NCBI GenBank assembly: GCA_902495945.1
Contig: CABUZD010000107.1
Coordinates: 1 to 6,093 of the forward strand
Direction of reading: 5' to 3'
DNA: 6,093 bases
Origin: an uncultured Collinsella sp.
GTDB lineage: Bacteria; Actinomycetota; Coriobacteriia; Coriobacteriales; Coriobacteriaceae
Position numbers and translations under genes: made by a program. Shown here one piece after another: positions 1-5,023 of this stretch (position 1 is its first letter; each line of letters begins with the position of its first letter). Below the pieces are notes generated by a model. It was not told the origin of the DNA. It saw nothing but the letters and a program-made list of their open reading frames with translations, and did no database searches.

Positions 1-767
1 GTGTGATCGCGTTTGCGCTGGGCCTGTTCGCCGCGTGGAAGACCATGGGTACCTCGAGTCGCATCAAGGGCCTGCTCGATTCGGTCTTTACGATTCCTAT
101 GGTGCTGCCGCCTACGGTGTGCGGCTTTTTGCTGCTTATGCTATTTGGTCGATCGACCGGGGTCGGTCGGTGGCTTATCGCGCACGGCGTCTCGATTGTC
201 TTTACGTGGCCGGCGGCGGTGATCTCTGCCGTGGTGGTGTCGTTCCCGCTCGTCTATCGTACGGCACTCGGAGCCTTCGAGAGCCTCGACACGCAGATGC
301 TCGACGCCGCGCGAACCTTGGGATGGTCCGAGCGTCTCATCTTTACCAAGCTTATGATGCCGCTTGGGTGGCCCTCTATTGCCGCCGGCACGGTGCTCGC
401 CTTTGCCCGCGCGATGGGCGAGTTTGGCTGCACGCTGTTCTTTGCGGGCAACTACGCCGGTATTACGCAGACCATTCCCATCGCCATCTACTTTGAGTGG
501 ATGGGCGGCAACACGTCGGTGGCCCTCTTTTGGGTCGTCGTCGTGATTGTCTTTAGCATTTTGGTCATCCTGTTCATCAACATGTACACCGCTCATTCGC
601 AAAAGTATCGCGAGCGGGGCTTTTCCCGTGCGGAGCGCAAACAGGCCAAAGATCTCGCCGGACAGGGCGATTCGCTCGACCCAGTCGGCGGCGATGCCCT
701 GCGTATCGATCGCGAGGCGCTGGCCGAGCTCATGCGCGATGATGCGGCGCCGCAGGGAGGTCGATAG
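1..767 (+). CDS. modB: Molybdate/tungstate ABC transporter permease ModB, 5' truncated
   Basis: Inner-membrane permease of a molybdate-type (possibly tungstate) ABC importer, forming the channel that ModC energises. The window opens inside the gene. The frame is read from base 3, and by comparison with usual ModB proteins (about 220-230 aa) some 15-20 N-terminal residues are missing, so the GTG at base 3 is not the true start. Visible over 254 residues: hydrophobic segments near 1-12, 26-48, 62-84, 124-148 and 172-195; the family phrase MVLPPTVCGF at 33-42; the EAA coupling loop, DAARTLG at 101-107 followed by FTKLMMP at 114-120; and RAMGEFG at 136-142, typical of ModB. The last ~55 residues (about 200-254) form a charged tail that is unusually long for the family. 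It ends 3 bases before modC, so the two are co-transcribed. Molybdate versus tungstate cannot be decided without the binding protein, which is probably upstream. Confidence 0.9.
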   Translation, partial: VIAFALGLFAAWKTMGTSSRIKGLLDSVFTIPMVLPPTVCGFLLLMLFGRSTGVGRWLIAHGVSIVFTWPAAVISAVVVSFPLVYRTALGAFESLDTQMLDAARTLGWSERLIFTKLMMPLGWPSIAAGTVLAFARAMGEFGCTLFFAGNYAGITQTIPIAIYFEWMGGNTSVALFWVVVVIVFSILVILFINMYTAHSQKYRERGFSRAERKQAKDLAGQGDSLDPVGGDALRIDREALAELMRDDAAPQGGR

Positions 768-770
768 GTC

Positions 771-1841
771 ATGTCACTCGTTCTGGATATCAAAAAGCGC
801 TATCCCGGCTTTATGCTCGACATGCAGCTTGAGGCCGGCGAGGAGCGCGTGGCGCTGCTGGGCGCCTCGGGTTGTGGCAAGAGCTGCACGCTGCGCTGCA
901 TTGCCGGTGTGGAGACGCCCGACGAGGGAAAGATCGTTGTCAACGGCGTGACCTTTTTTGACTCGGCGGCGGGCATCAACCTGTCGCCCCAGGAGCGAAA
1001 ATGCGCCTTGTTGTTCCAAAACTATCAGCTGTTTCCCAACATGACGGTGGCCGATAACGTATGCGCCGGTGTAAAGGATGCGGGTGACGCCGCCGCGCGC
1101 AAAAAACTCGCCGAGCGCTATCTGGGCATTTTCGGTCTAGCCGATTTTGCCGACCGCTATCCCGCGCGCCTCTCGGGCGGTCAGCAGCAACGCGTGGCGC
1201 TTGCCCGCATGGTGGCGGCGCATCCGGGCATTTTTATGTTCGACGAGCCCATGAGCGCGCTCGATTCCTATCTTAAGAGCGCCCTCGAGCAGAACATGCT
1301 CGACCTGTTCGATGTGTGCAACCGCACCGTGCTCTACGTGAGCCACGACATCGACGAAGCGTGCCGCCTGTGCCAGCGTATCTGCGTGATGCACGACGGG
1401 CATGTTGAGGAGATCGGCTCCGTCGAGGACGTGGTCCGCCGTCCGCAGACGCTGGCGGCGCTGCGCCTGACGGGCTGCAAGAATACAAGCCGGGCGCGCA
1501 AGATCGGCGACGAAGAAGTTGAGGCCCTCGACTGGGGCATGACCTTTAACGTGGGTCGCGCGGTTCCCGATAATGTGGCGTACCTGGGCGTTCGCGCAAG
1601 CTATTTCCATGTTGACAATCGCGTTGAGCGGGGCCGTAACAGCTACGATTTGCATGTGGCCCGTGTGAGCGATTCGCGCTTTGAGCGGCTGGTATTGCTG
1701 GACGTGCCGCGCGCTGATGCGCCCACGCGTCTGCAGTGGAAGGTCAACAAAGTGGGCATGCCTGTCGACGAGCTGCCGCAAGCAGGCGAGACGCTGCGCA
1801 TGCATTTTGATGCCAGCAGGATCCATTTGGTTTGTCGATAG
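771..1841 (+). CDS. modC: Molybdate/tungstate ABC transporter ATP-binding protein ModC
   Basis: Cytoplasmic ATPase that drives oxyanion import through ModB. The 356 residues contain Walker A GASGCGKS (31-38), Q-loop Q83, ABC signature LSGGQQQR (134-141), Walker B IFMFDEP (154-160) with catalytic E159, D-loop SALD (162-165) and switch H192. The start at 771 is supported by GGGAGG at 755-760, which lies inside the end of modB; translation is probably coupled. Length matches ModC, which normally has a C-terminal molybdate-binding Mop/TOBE domain. Here residues ~250-356 are present, but I cannot see a clear Mop signature, so this domain is divergent and may sense something else or nothing. The ATPase call is near certain; assignment to the molybdate group rests mainly on the adjacent ModB-like permease and on the domain layout. 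Confidence 0.88.
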   Translation: MSLVLDIKKRYPGFMLDMQLEAGEERVALLGASGCGKSCTLRCIAGVETPDEGKIVVNGVTFFDSAAGINLSPQERKCALLFQNYQLFPNMTVADNVCAGVKDAGDAAARKKLAERYLGIFGLADFADRYPARLSGGQQQRVALARMVAAHPGIFMFDEPMSALDSYLKSALEQNMLDLFDVCNRTVLYVSHDIDEACRLCQRICVMHDGHVEEIGSVEDVVRRPQTLAALRLTGCKNTSRARKIGDEEVEALDWGMTFNVGRAVPDNVAYLGVRASYFHVDNRVERGRNSYDLHVARVSDSRFERLVLLDVPRADAPTRLQWKVNKVGMPVDELPQAGETLRMHFDASRIHLVCR

Positions 1842-1852
1842 CGCCGGTTAAT

Positions 1853-1890
1853 GCCGTCGGGGATATAAGCCTCGGCGGCTTCGTCTTGCC
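1853..1890 (+). terminator. Candidate intrinsic terminator after modC
   Basis: GCCGTCGGGG (1853-1862) pairs with CCTCGGCGGC (1870-1879) over 10 bp, including two G-T(U) wobbles, around a 7-base loop. The following TTCGTCTTGCC is only moderately T-rich, so termination may be weak or factor-assisted. It begins 12 bases after the modC stop, which fits the end of the modBC transcript. Confidence 0.5.
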
Positions 1891-1906
1891 GTTCGCCGAA
1901 TGAGGA

Positions 1907-1934
1907 ATGACAAACCTTTATCAATCAAGATAAT
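1907..1934 (+). promoter_or_regulatory. Candidate promoter of the double-cubane operon
   Basis: ATGACA (1907-1912; consensus TTGACA with one mismatch) and GATAAT (1929-1934; consensus TATAAT with one mismatch) are 16 bases apart. They lie in the only markedly AT-rich patch of the region, between the modC hairpin and the leader. Transcription would start near 1941 and give a ~330-base 5' leader ahead of the gene at 2271. The hexamers were read by eye; the spacing is slightly short of the ideal 17. Confidence 0.45.
1918..1933. promoter_or_regulatory. Dyad overlapping the candidate -10 box, possible operator
   Basis: TTATC (1918-1922) and GATAA (1929-1933) are perfect inverted repeats separated by six bases, and the right arm coincides with the candidate -10 hexamer. 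A bound protein here would block polymerase. It does not match the ModE, FNR or Rex consensus as I know them, so no regulator is proposed. In AT-rich DNA a 5-base dyad can arise by chance. Confidence 0.25.
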
Positions 1935-1944
1935 AATTTATTAA

Positions 1945-1967
1945 ACGACGGCACACGACGCTGTCGT
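1945..1967 (+). promoter_or_regulatory. Stem-loop at the predicted 5' end of the leader RNA
   Basis: ACGACGGC (1945-1952) pairs with GCTGTCGT (1960-1967) over 8 bp with one G-U wobble and a 7-base loop. It begins within a few bases of the predicted transcription start, where a 5' hairpin would protect the leader from decay or form the first helix of a larger fold. Confidence 0.4.
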
Positions 1968-2042
1968 ACGAATGTCAACGGTGTTCGTCTGGACGATGAC
2001 CGCTGATATAGTTGATCTTGACTGGTTAAGGAGGGTGCGCAC

Positions 2043-2111
2043 ATGCCGCAGACGACATACATTCGCCGCGTTGCCGCGCGCGCCCTGTATATGGCTCGGA
2101 GCCGCATATGA
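2043..2111 (+). CDS. Possible 22-aa leader peptide
   Basis: A 22-codon ORF beginning MPQTTYIRR and ending in ARSRI, rich in Arg (5 of 22) and Ala. AAGGAGGG at 2028-2035, 7 bases before the ATG, is the best Shine-Dalgarno in the window, clearly better than those of the large genes. The stop TGA (2109-2111) lies in the 3' side of the extended hairpin 2084-2116, so a ribosome finishing this ORF would unfold that hairpin. No homology or function is recognised. No run of a single amino-acid codon points to classical amino-acid attenuation, although arginine codons are frequent. The alternative is that the SD-like sequence and ORF are part of a structured RNA and are not translated. Confidence 0.4.
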   Translation: MPQTTYIRRVAARALYMARSRI

Positions 2112-2134
2112 GCAGGTATGTTCACGGCTCCGGG
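2084..2134 (+). promoter_or_regulatory. Mutually exclusive helices in the leader RNA
   Basis: Two folds compete for the same bases. Fold 1 is a local hairpin: CCTG (2084-2087) with CAGG (2113-2116), TAT (2088-2090) with ATA (2106-2108), and GGCT (2093-2096) with AGCC (2100-2103) around a 3-base loop, with one mismatch, one wobble and a short bulge. Fold 2 is a 10-bp helix between CTCGGAGCCG (2095-2104) and CGGCTCCGGG (2125-2134) with one wobble. Bases 2095-2103 take part in both, so only one can form. The leader ORF stop at 2109-2111 sits between the alternatives, a typical place for ribosome position to choose the fold. Confidence 0.4.
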
Positions 2135-2278
2135 AGAGACGACGCACAACTAAATAATCGACCGCAAAGCAGGTTCCCCAAAATTCCGGGTTTAGGCGCG
2201 GCTGGGTTTTCGCCACCCACCGTGCAGCAATACCGTAGCTATTCATTTTTGGTTCGAGAGGGGAACCGTTATGGCTGA
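2108..2278 (+). CDS. Weakly supported 56-codon upstream ORF overlapping the next gene start
   Basis: ATG at 2108 overlaps the leader-ORF stop (ATGA arrangement), and the frame stays open until TGA at 2276-2278, eight bases into the gene that starts at 2271. The geometry would allow re-initiation from ORF to ORF into the reductase gene and would open the helix over its ribosome binding site. Against it: there is no own Shine-Dalgarno, and it uses several codons that are rare in the neighbouring genes (AGA, AGG twice, CTA, TTA, CGA twice). The protein resembles nothing I know. Most likely it is not a conserved protein. Confidence 0.15.
   Translation: MSRYVHGSGRDDAQLNNRPQSRFPKIPGLGAAGFSPPTVQQYRSYSFLVREGNRYG
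2172..2267 (+). promoter_or_regulatory. RNA domain that can sequester the ribosome binding site of the 2271 gene
   Basis: GGTTCCCC (2172-2179) is the exact reverse complement of GGGGAACC (2260-2267), giving an 8-bp closing helix. The 3' arm takes the end of the Shine-Dalgarno stretch GAGAGGGG (2256-2263) just before the ATG at 2271. Inside it an 11-bp hairpin forms: GCGCGG (2196-2201) with CCGTGC (2220-2225), a bulged C2202, then TGGGT (2203-2207) with ACCCA (2215-2219). A competing local hairpin, GGTTC (2251-2255) with GAACC (2263-2267), leaves the Shine-Dalgarno in its loop. The two states share 2263-2267 and are exclusive, the layout of a translational on/off switch. I see no match to the Moco, glycine or c-di-GMP aptamers. 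Confidence 0.45.
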
Positions 2279-3554
2279 AGAATTTGATTTCCATCCGATG
2301 TGGGAGAGCCTCGGCATGAATCTTGCCGATCACGACATGCTGCTGGGCGCCGTTGGCCAGATGTACGGCGACATGTTCCTGACGCAGAACAATCGCCCCA
2401 AGTCCACGTCCTACCTGGACTTTGTGGCCACCAACATCCACAGCGGCCGTATTAAGGAGATGCTCGACAAGAAGGAGGCCGGCGAGGCCACCAAGATCGT
2501 CGGCTCATTCTGCGTGTACGTGCCCGAGGAGATCGTGCTTGCCTGTGACGGCATTCCCGTGGGCCTGTGCTCGGGTGCCGATTGGACAACCGATAAGGTC
2601 GAGGAGCACTTGCCGCGCAACACTTGTCCGCTCATCAAGAGCTTTGCCGGCTTTAAGCTGGGCGAGGTCTGCCCCTACATTGAGTCGAGCGACCTGGTGG
2701 TGGGCGAGAACACCTGCGATGGCAAGAAGAAGGCCTACGAGTTCTTTGCCACGCAAAAGAACATGTACGTCATGGATATTCCCAACGTACACGACGAGTC
2801 GACGCTCGTGACCTGGAAGGCCGAGGTCAAGAAGCTCGCCGCCAAGATCGAGGACGAGTGTGGCGTCAAGATTACGCCCGAGCGTCTGAAGGCTGCCATC
2901 CACGCCGTCAATGAGAAGCGCCGCGCCCTGCAGCGCCTCGCTGCGACCCGCGCTGCCGACCCTGCTCCCATCAGCGGTCTCGACAGCCTGCTGACCGTTC
3001 AGGCCGCCTTTATGGACGACACACCGCGTCTGACCGGAGCCATCAACGATATGGCGGCTGAGTGCGAGCAGCGTGTCGAGGCCGGCGAGGGCGTGGCACC
3101 CAAGGGGGCCAAGCGCATCCTGTACACCGGTACGCCCATGGCCGTGCCCAACTGGAAGCTGTTCAACCTCATCGAGAAGGCCGGCGGCGTCGTGGTGGGC
3201 GAGGAGTCCTGCACGGGTTCGCGCTATTACAAGGACCTGGTCGACGAGTCCGGCGAGACGGTCGACGAGATGCTCGATGCTATCGCCGAGCGCTACTTTA
3301 AGATCAACTGCGCCGTCTTTACGCCCAACGATCAGCGTATGAAGGACATTGTCCAGATGGCCAAGGACCTTCATGCCGACGGCATCGTCGACGTGGCTCT
3401 GCAGTTCTGCACGCTCTACGAGATGGAGTCGTTTGCCGTGGAGAAGGCCGCCGAGGAGGCAGGCATTCCGTTTATGCACATCACGACCGACTACGCCGGC
3501 GAGGACGCCGGTCAACTGCAAACCAGGATTGAGGCTTTCTTGGAAACCATTTAG
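2271..3554 (+). CDS. Double-cubane-cluster-type anaerobic reductase/dehydratase subunit (first paralogue)
   Basis: Member of the HgdB/BcrC superfamily (2-hydroxyacyl-CoA dehydratase D-component fold), cytoplasmic and oxygen-sensitive. Such proteins receive ATP-driven low-potential electrons from a small activator. In 427 residues the family landmarks are VGSFCVYVP (77-85), NTCPLIKS (117-124), VCP (133-135), NTCDGKKKAYE (147-157), ESCTGSRYY (312-320), INC near 347, QFCTLYEMES (378-387) and a closing TTDYAGEDAGQ (405-415). Cysteines 119, 134, 149, 314, 347 and 380 all have counterparts in the downstream paralogue. Six shared cysteines suit a double-cubane [Fe8S9] protein better than the three-ligand single-cubane dehydratases; this is inference. 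Residues 1-40 are an N-terminal extension absent from the paralogue. The start at 2271 is preceded by GAGAGGGG (2256-2263). Substrate unknown; reduction of small molecules or a hydroxyacyl-CoA are both possible. Confidence 0.85.
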   Translation: MAEEFDFHPMWESLGMNLADHDMLLGAVGQMYGDMFLTQNNRPKSTSYLDFVATNIHSGRIKEMLDKKEAGEATKIVGSFCVYVPEEIVLACDGIPVGLCSGADWTTDKVEEHLPRNTCPLIKSFAGFKLGEVCPYIESSDLVVGENTCDGKKKAYEFFATQKNMYVMDIPNVHDESTLVTWKAEVKKLAAKIEDECGVKITPERLKAAIHAVNEKRRALQRLAATRAADPAPISGLDSLLTVQAAFMDDTPRLTGAINDMAAECEQRVEAGEGVAPKGAKRILYTGTPMAVPNWKLFNLIEKAGGVVVGEESCTGSRYYKDLVDESGETVDEMLDAIAERYFKINCAVFTPNDQRMKDIVQMAKDLHADGIVDVALQFCTLYEMESFAVEKAAEEAGIPFMHITTDYAGEDAGQLQTRIEAFLETI

Positions 3555-3567
3555 GACTATCCGTCCC

Positions 3568-3673
3568 GGCGGCTTCTCCAGGCACCCGATCTTGCCGTTC
3601 AAACCGTCGCTTGCGTGCCAAAGTACGCGGCGCGTCTCTTTCACGGCAACCTCGGGCACCTGGGAAAGCCGTT
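3568..3673. repeat. Intergenic palindromic element, copy A
   Basis: Imperfect palindrome filling most of the gap after the first reductase gene, beginning 14 bases past its stop. Outer stem: CGGCTT (3570-3575) with AAGCCG (3666-3671), then CCAGG (3578-3582) with CCTGG (3659-3663), CCCGA (3585-3589) with TCGGG (3652-3656), and TTGCCGT (3592-3598) with ACGGCAA (3643-3649). Central hairpin: GCGTGC (3613-3618) with GTACGC (3623-3628), one wobble. It aligns with copy B at about 81 of 96 columns by hand count. It could be a REP/BIME-like dispersed repeat, an mRNA-stabilising or processing hairpin, or a partial terminator; no T-tract follows it. Confidence 0.8.
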
Positions 3674-3704
3674 TCCTTGGTTGGTTAAAAGGTTTAGGAG
3701 TTAT

Positions 3705-4868
3705 ATGTCGGAAAATATTGAGCAGCCGTTGCCGTCCACGTTTGAGGAGTTCAACGAGCAACGCAAAGCGGCGTTTATTCGCGTCAAGGATTATAAGCAG
3801 GCGGGTAATCGCCTGGTCGGCTTTTTGTGCAGCTATACGCCGCTCGAGATCATCGATGCCGCGGGCGCTGCAAGTGTGGCCTTGTGCGGCACATCCGACG
3901 AGGTAATTCCCGAGGCCGAGAAGGTGCTGCCGGCAAATCTGTGTCCGCTCATCAAATCGACGTACGGCTTTGCCTACTCGCAAAAGTGTCCGTTTACGTA
4001 CTTTAGCGACATGATCATCGGTGAGACCACCTGCGACGGCAAGAAGAAGATGTACGAGCTGCTCAACGAGCTCAAGCGCACGCACATTCTGCATCTTCCG
4101 CAGGGTCGCGATCGCGCCTACGAGCGTGAAGGCTGGTACGAGGAGTGCCGCCTGCTCAAGGAAGAGCTTGAGGGCTTCTACGGCATCACGATTACCGACG
4201 ACGACCTGCGCGCTGCCGTCCGTCGTCGCAACCGCTTGCGTGCGGCCCAGCTCGAGATGTTTGCACTGCAGGCCAACCAGCCGGCGGCCATGAGCGGCGT
4301 CGACCTGATGAGCACCATGTTTGCCGGTACGTTCAGCTTTGATATCGAGGCCTATACGCAGCAGCTGGAGCAAAAGGTCGCCAAGCTGCGCGAGGCCTAC
4401 GACGCGGGCGAGCGTCCGGTCGCGGCGGATGCCAAGCGCATTCTGATCACCGGCTGCCCGGTGGGCGGCGTAATCAACAAGATCGGTCGCACCATCGAGT
4501 CCAACGGCGGTGTGGTCGTGTGCATGGACGACTGCTCGGGCGAGCGCACGGCGGCCATGATGATCGACCCGGACGCGCCCGATATCCTGCGCGCCATCGC
4601 CGACCGCTACCTGGACATCAACTGCTCGGTCATGACGCCCAACGACGGCCGTATGGACAACACCCTGGCCATGTGCGAGAAGTATCACGTCGATGGCGTA
4701 GTGGAGAGCGTGCTCCAGGCGTGCCACACCTTTAACGTGGAGAGTGCGCGCATGCAGGAGGCTGTCGAAGGTGCAGGTATTCCGTATATGAAGATCGAGA
4801 CCGACTACAGCAACGGCGACATGGGCCAGATCGAGACCCGCATCGCCGCCTTCATCGAAACCCTCTAG
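3705..4868 (+). CDS. Double-cubane-cluster-type anaerobic reductase, YjiM-like (second paralogue)
   Basis: Cytoplasmic iron-sulfur protein of the HgdB/BcrC superfamily. At 387 residues it is close to E. coli YjiM (about 383 aa as I recall) and shares long motifs with it: NLCPLIKSTYGF (78-89), ETTCDGKKKMYE (107-118), ILITGCPVGG (246-255), LQACHTFNVES (337-347) and IETDYSNGDMGQ (364-375). Candidate cluster cysteines are 80, 95, 110, 277, 307 and 340, each aligned with one in the upstream paralogue; C251 (GCP), C273 and C324 are found only here. The ATG at 3705 was chosen because TTTAGGAG (3693-3700) precedes it and homologues start here. The frame is open back to an ATG at 3615, but that would code through the palindromic element and add 30 unrelated residues. 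The reaction is unproven; the studied double-cubane protein reduces small substrates such as acetylene. Confidence 0.88.
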   Translation: MSENIEQPLPSTFEEFNEQRKAAFIRVKDYKQAGNRLVGFLCSYTPLEIIDAAGAASVALCGTSDEVIPEAEKVLPANLCPLIKSTYGFAYSQKCPFTYFSDMIIGETTCDGKKKMYELLNELKRTHILHLPQGRDRAYEREGWYEECRLLKEELEGFYGITITDDDLRAAVRRRNRLRAAQLEMFALQANQPAAMSGVDLMSTMFAGTFSFDIEAYTQQLEQKVAKLREAYDAGERPVAADAKRILITGCPVGGVINKIGRTIESNGGVVVCMDDCSGERTAAMMIDPDAPDILRAIADRYLDINCSVMTPNDGRMDNTLAMCEKYHVDGVVESVLQACHTFNVESARMQEAVEGAGIPYMKIETDYSNGDMGQIETRIAAFIETL

Positions 4869-4970
4869 CTTCCTCAGGCACCGGATCTTGCCCCTCAAAC
4901 CGTCGCTTGCGTACCCAAAGTACGCTGCGCTCCTCTTTCGGGGCAATCTCCGGCACCTGAGAAACCTAGA
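4864..4970. repeat. Intergenic palindromic element, copy B
   Basis: Second copy, same orientation as copy A, starting at the stop codon of the YjiM-like gene. The outer stem TCTAG (4864-4868) with CTAGA (4966-4970) includes the stop codon itself. Inward: CTCAGG (4873-4878) with CCTGAG (4956-4961), CCGGA (4881-4885) with TCCGG (4949-4953), TTGCCCC (4888-4894) with GGGGCAA (4940-4946), and a central hairpin GCGTAC (4909-4914) with GTACGC (4920-4925). Compared with copy A, four stem pairs have changed on both strands so that pairing is kept. The same C-A and A-C mismatches (4879-4880 against 4954-4955) occur in both copies. Confidence 0.8.
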
Positions 4971-4975
4971 TCTAA

Positions 4976-4991
4976 GGCGCCTGAACGCGCC
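4976..4991 (+). promoter_or_regulatory. Small GC hairpin upstream of the activator gene
   Basis: GGCGC (4976-4980) and GCGCC (4987-4991) form a perfect 5-bp stem with a 6-base loop, followed by GCTGTCTTTG. It could be a weak terminator or attenuator between the second reductase gene and the activator. The short stem and poor T-tract make full termination unlikely. Confidence 0.25.
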
Positions 4992-5023
4992 GCTGTCTTT
5001 GATGTTTAGATTGGGAGAGAGCC

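Noticed and set aside
1972..2157. 61-codon + strand ORF in the leader region
   Set aside because: No Shine-Dalgarno before its ATG, no recognisable family, and it overlaps the better-supported leader ORF in another frame.
2121..2180. Resemblance to glycine (CCGGGAGAGAC) or c-di-GMP (CGCAAAGC) riboswitch boxes
   Set aside because: Only single short matches; the companion conserved boxes and helices of either aptamer are not where they should be.
1941..2270. Moco (molybdenum cofactor) riboswitch suggested by the nearby molybdate importer
   Set aside because: I cannot align the known conserved core to this leader by eye, and the downstream genes are not cofactor biosynthesis or Mo enzymes. A covariance-model search would settle it.
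1941..2441. 166-codon frame on the - strand covering the leader and the reductase start
   Set aside because: No recognisable protein or ribosome binding site; half of it mirrors the reductase N-terminus and the rest a structured leader.
3615..3704. In-frame N-terminal extension of the YjiM-like gene from ATG 3615
   Set aside because: It would translate part of palindromic copy A; no ribosome binding site there, whereas ATG 3705 has one and matches the family length.
2505..4946. 813-codon open frame on the - strand across both reductase genes and both palindromic elements
   Set aside because: It lies antisense to two clearly conserved proteins, and its translation is low-complexity (H, V, L, R, G-rich) without family motifs. 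It is open because the GC-ending codons of the sense genes avoid stops in this frame.
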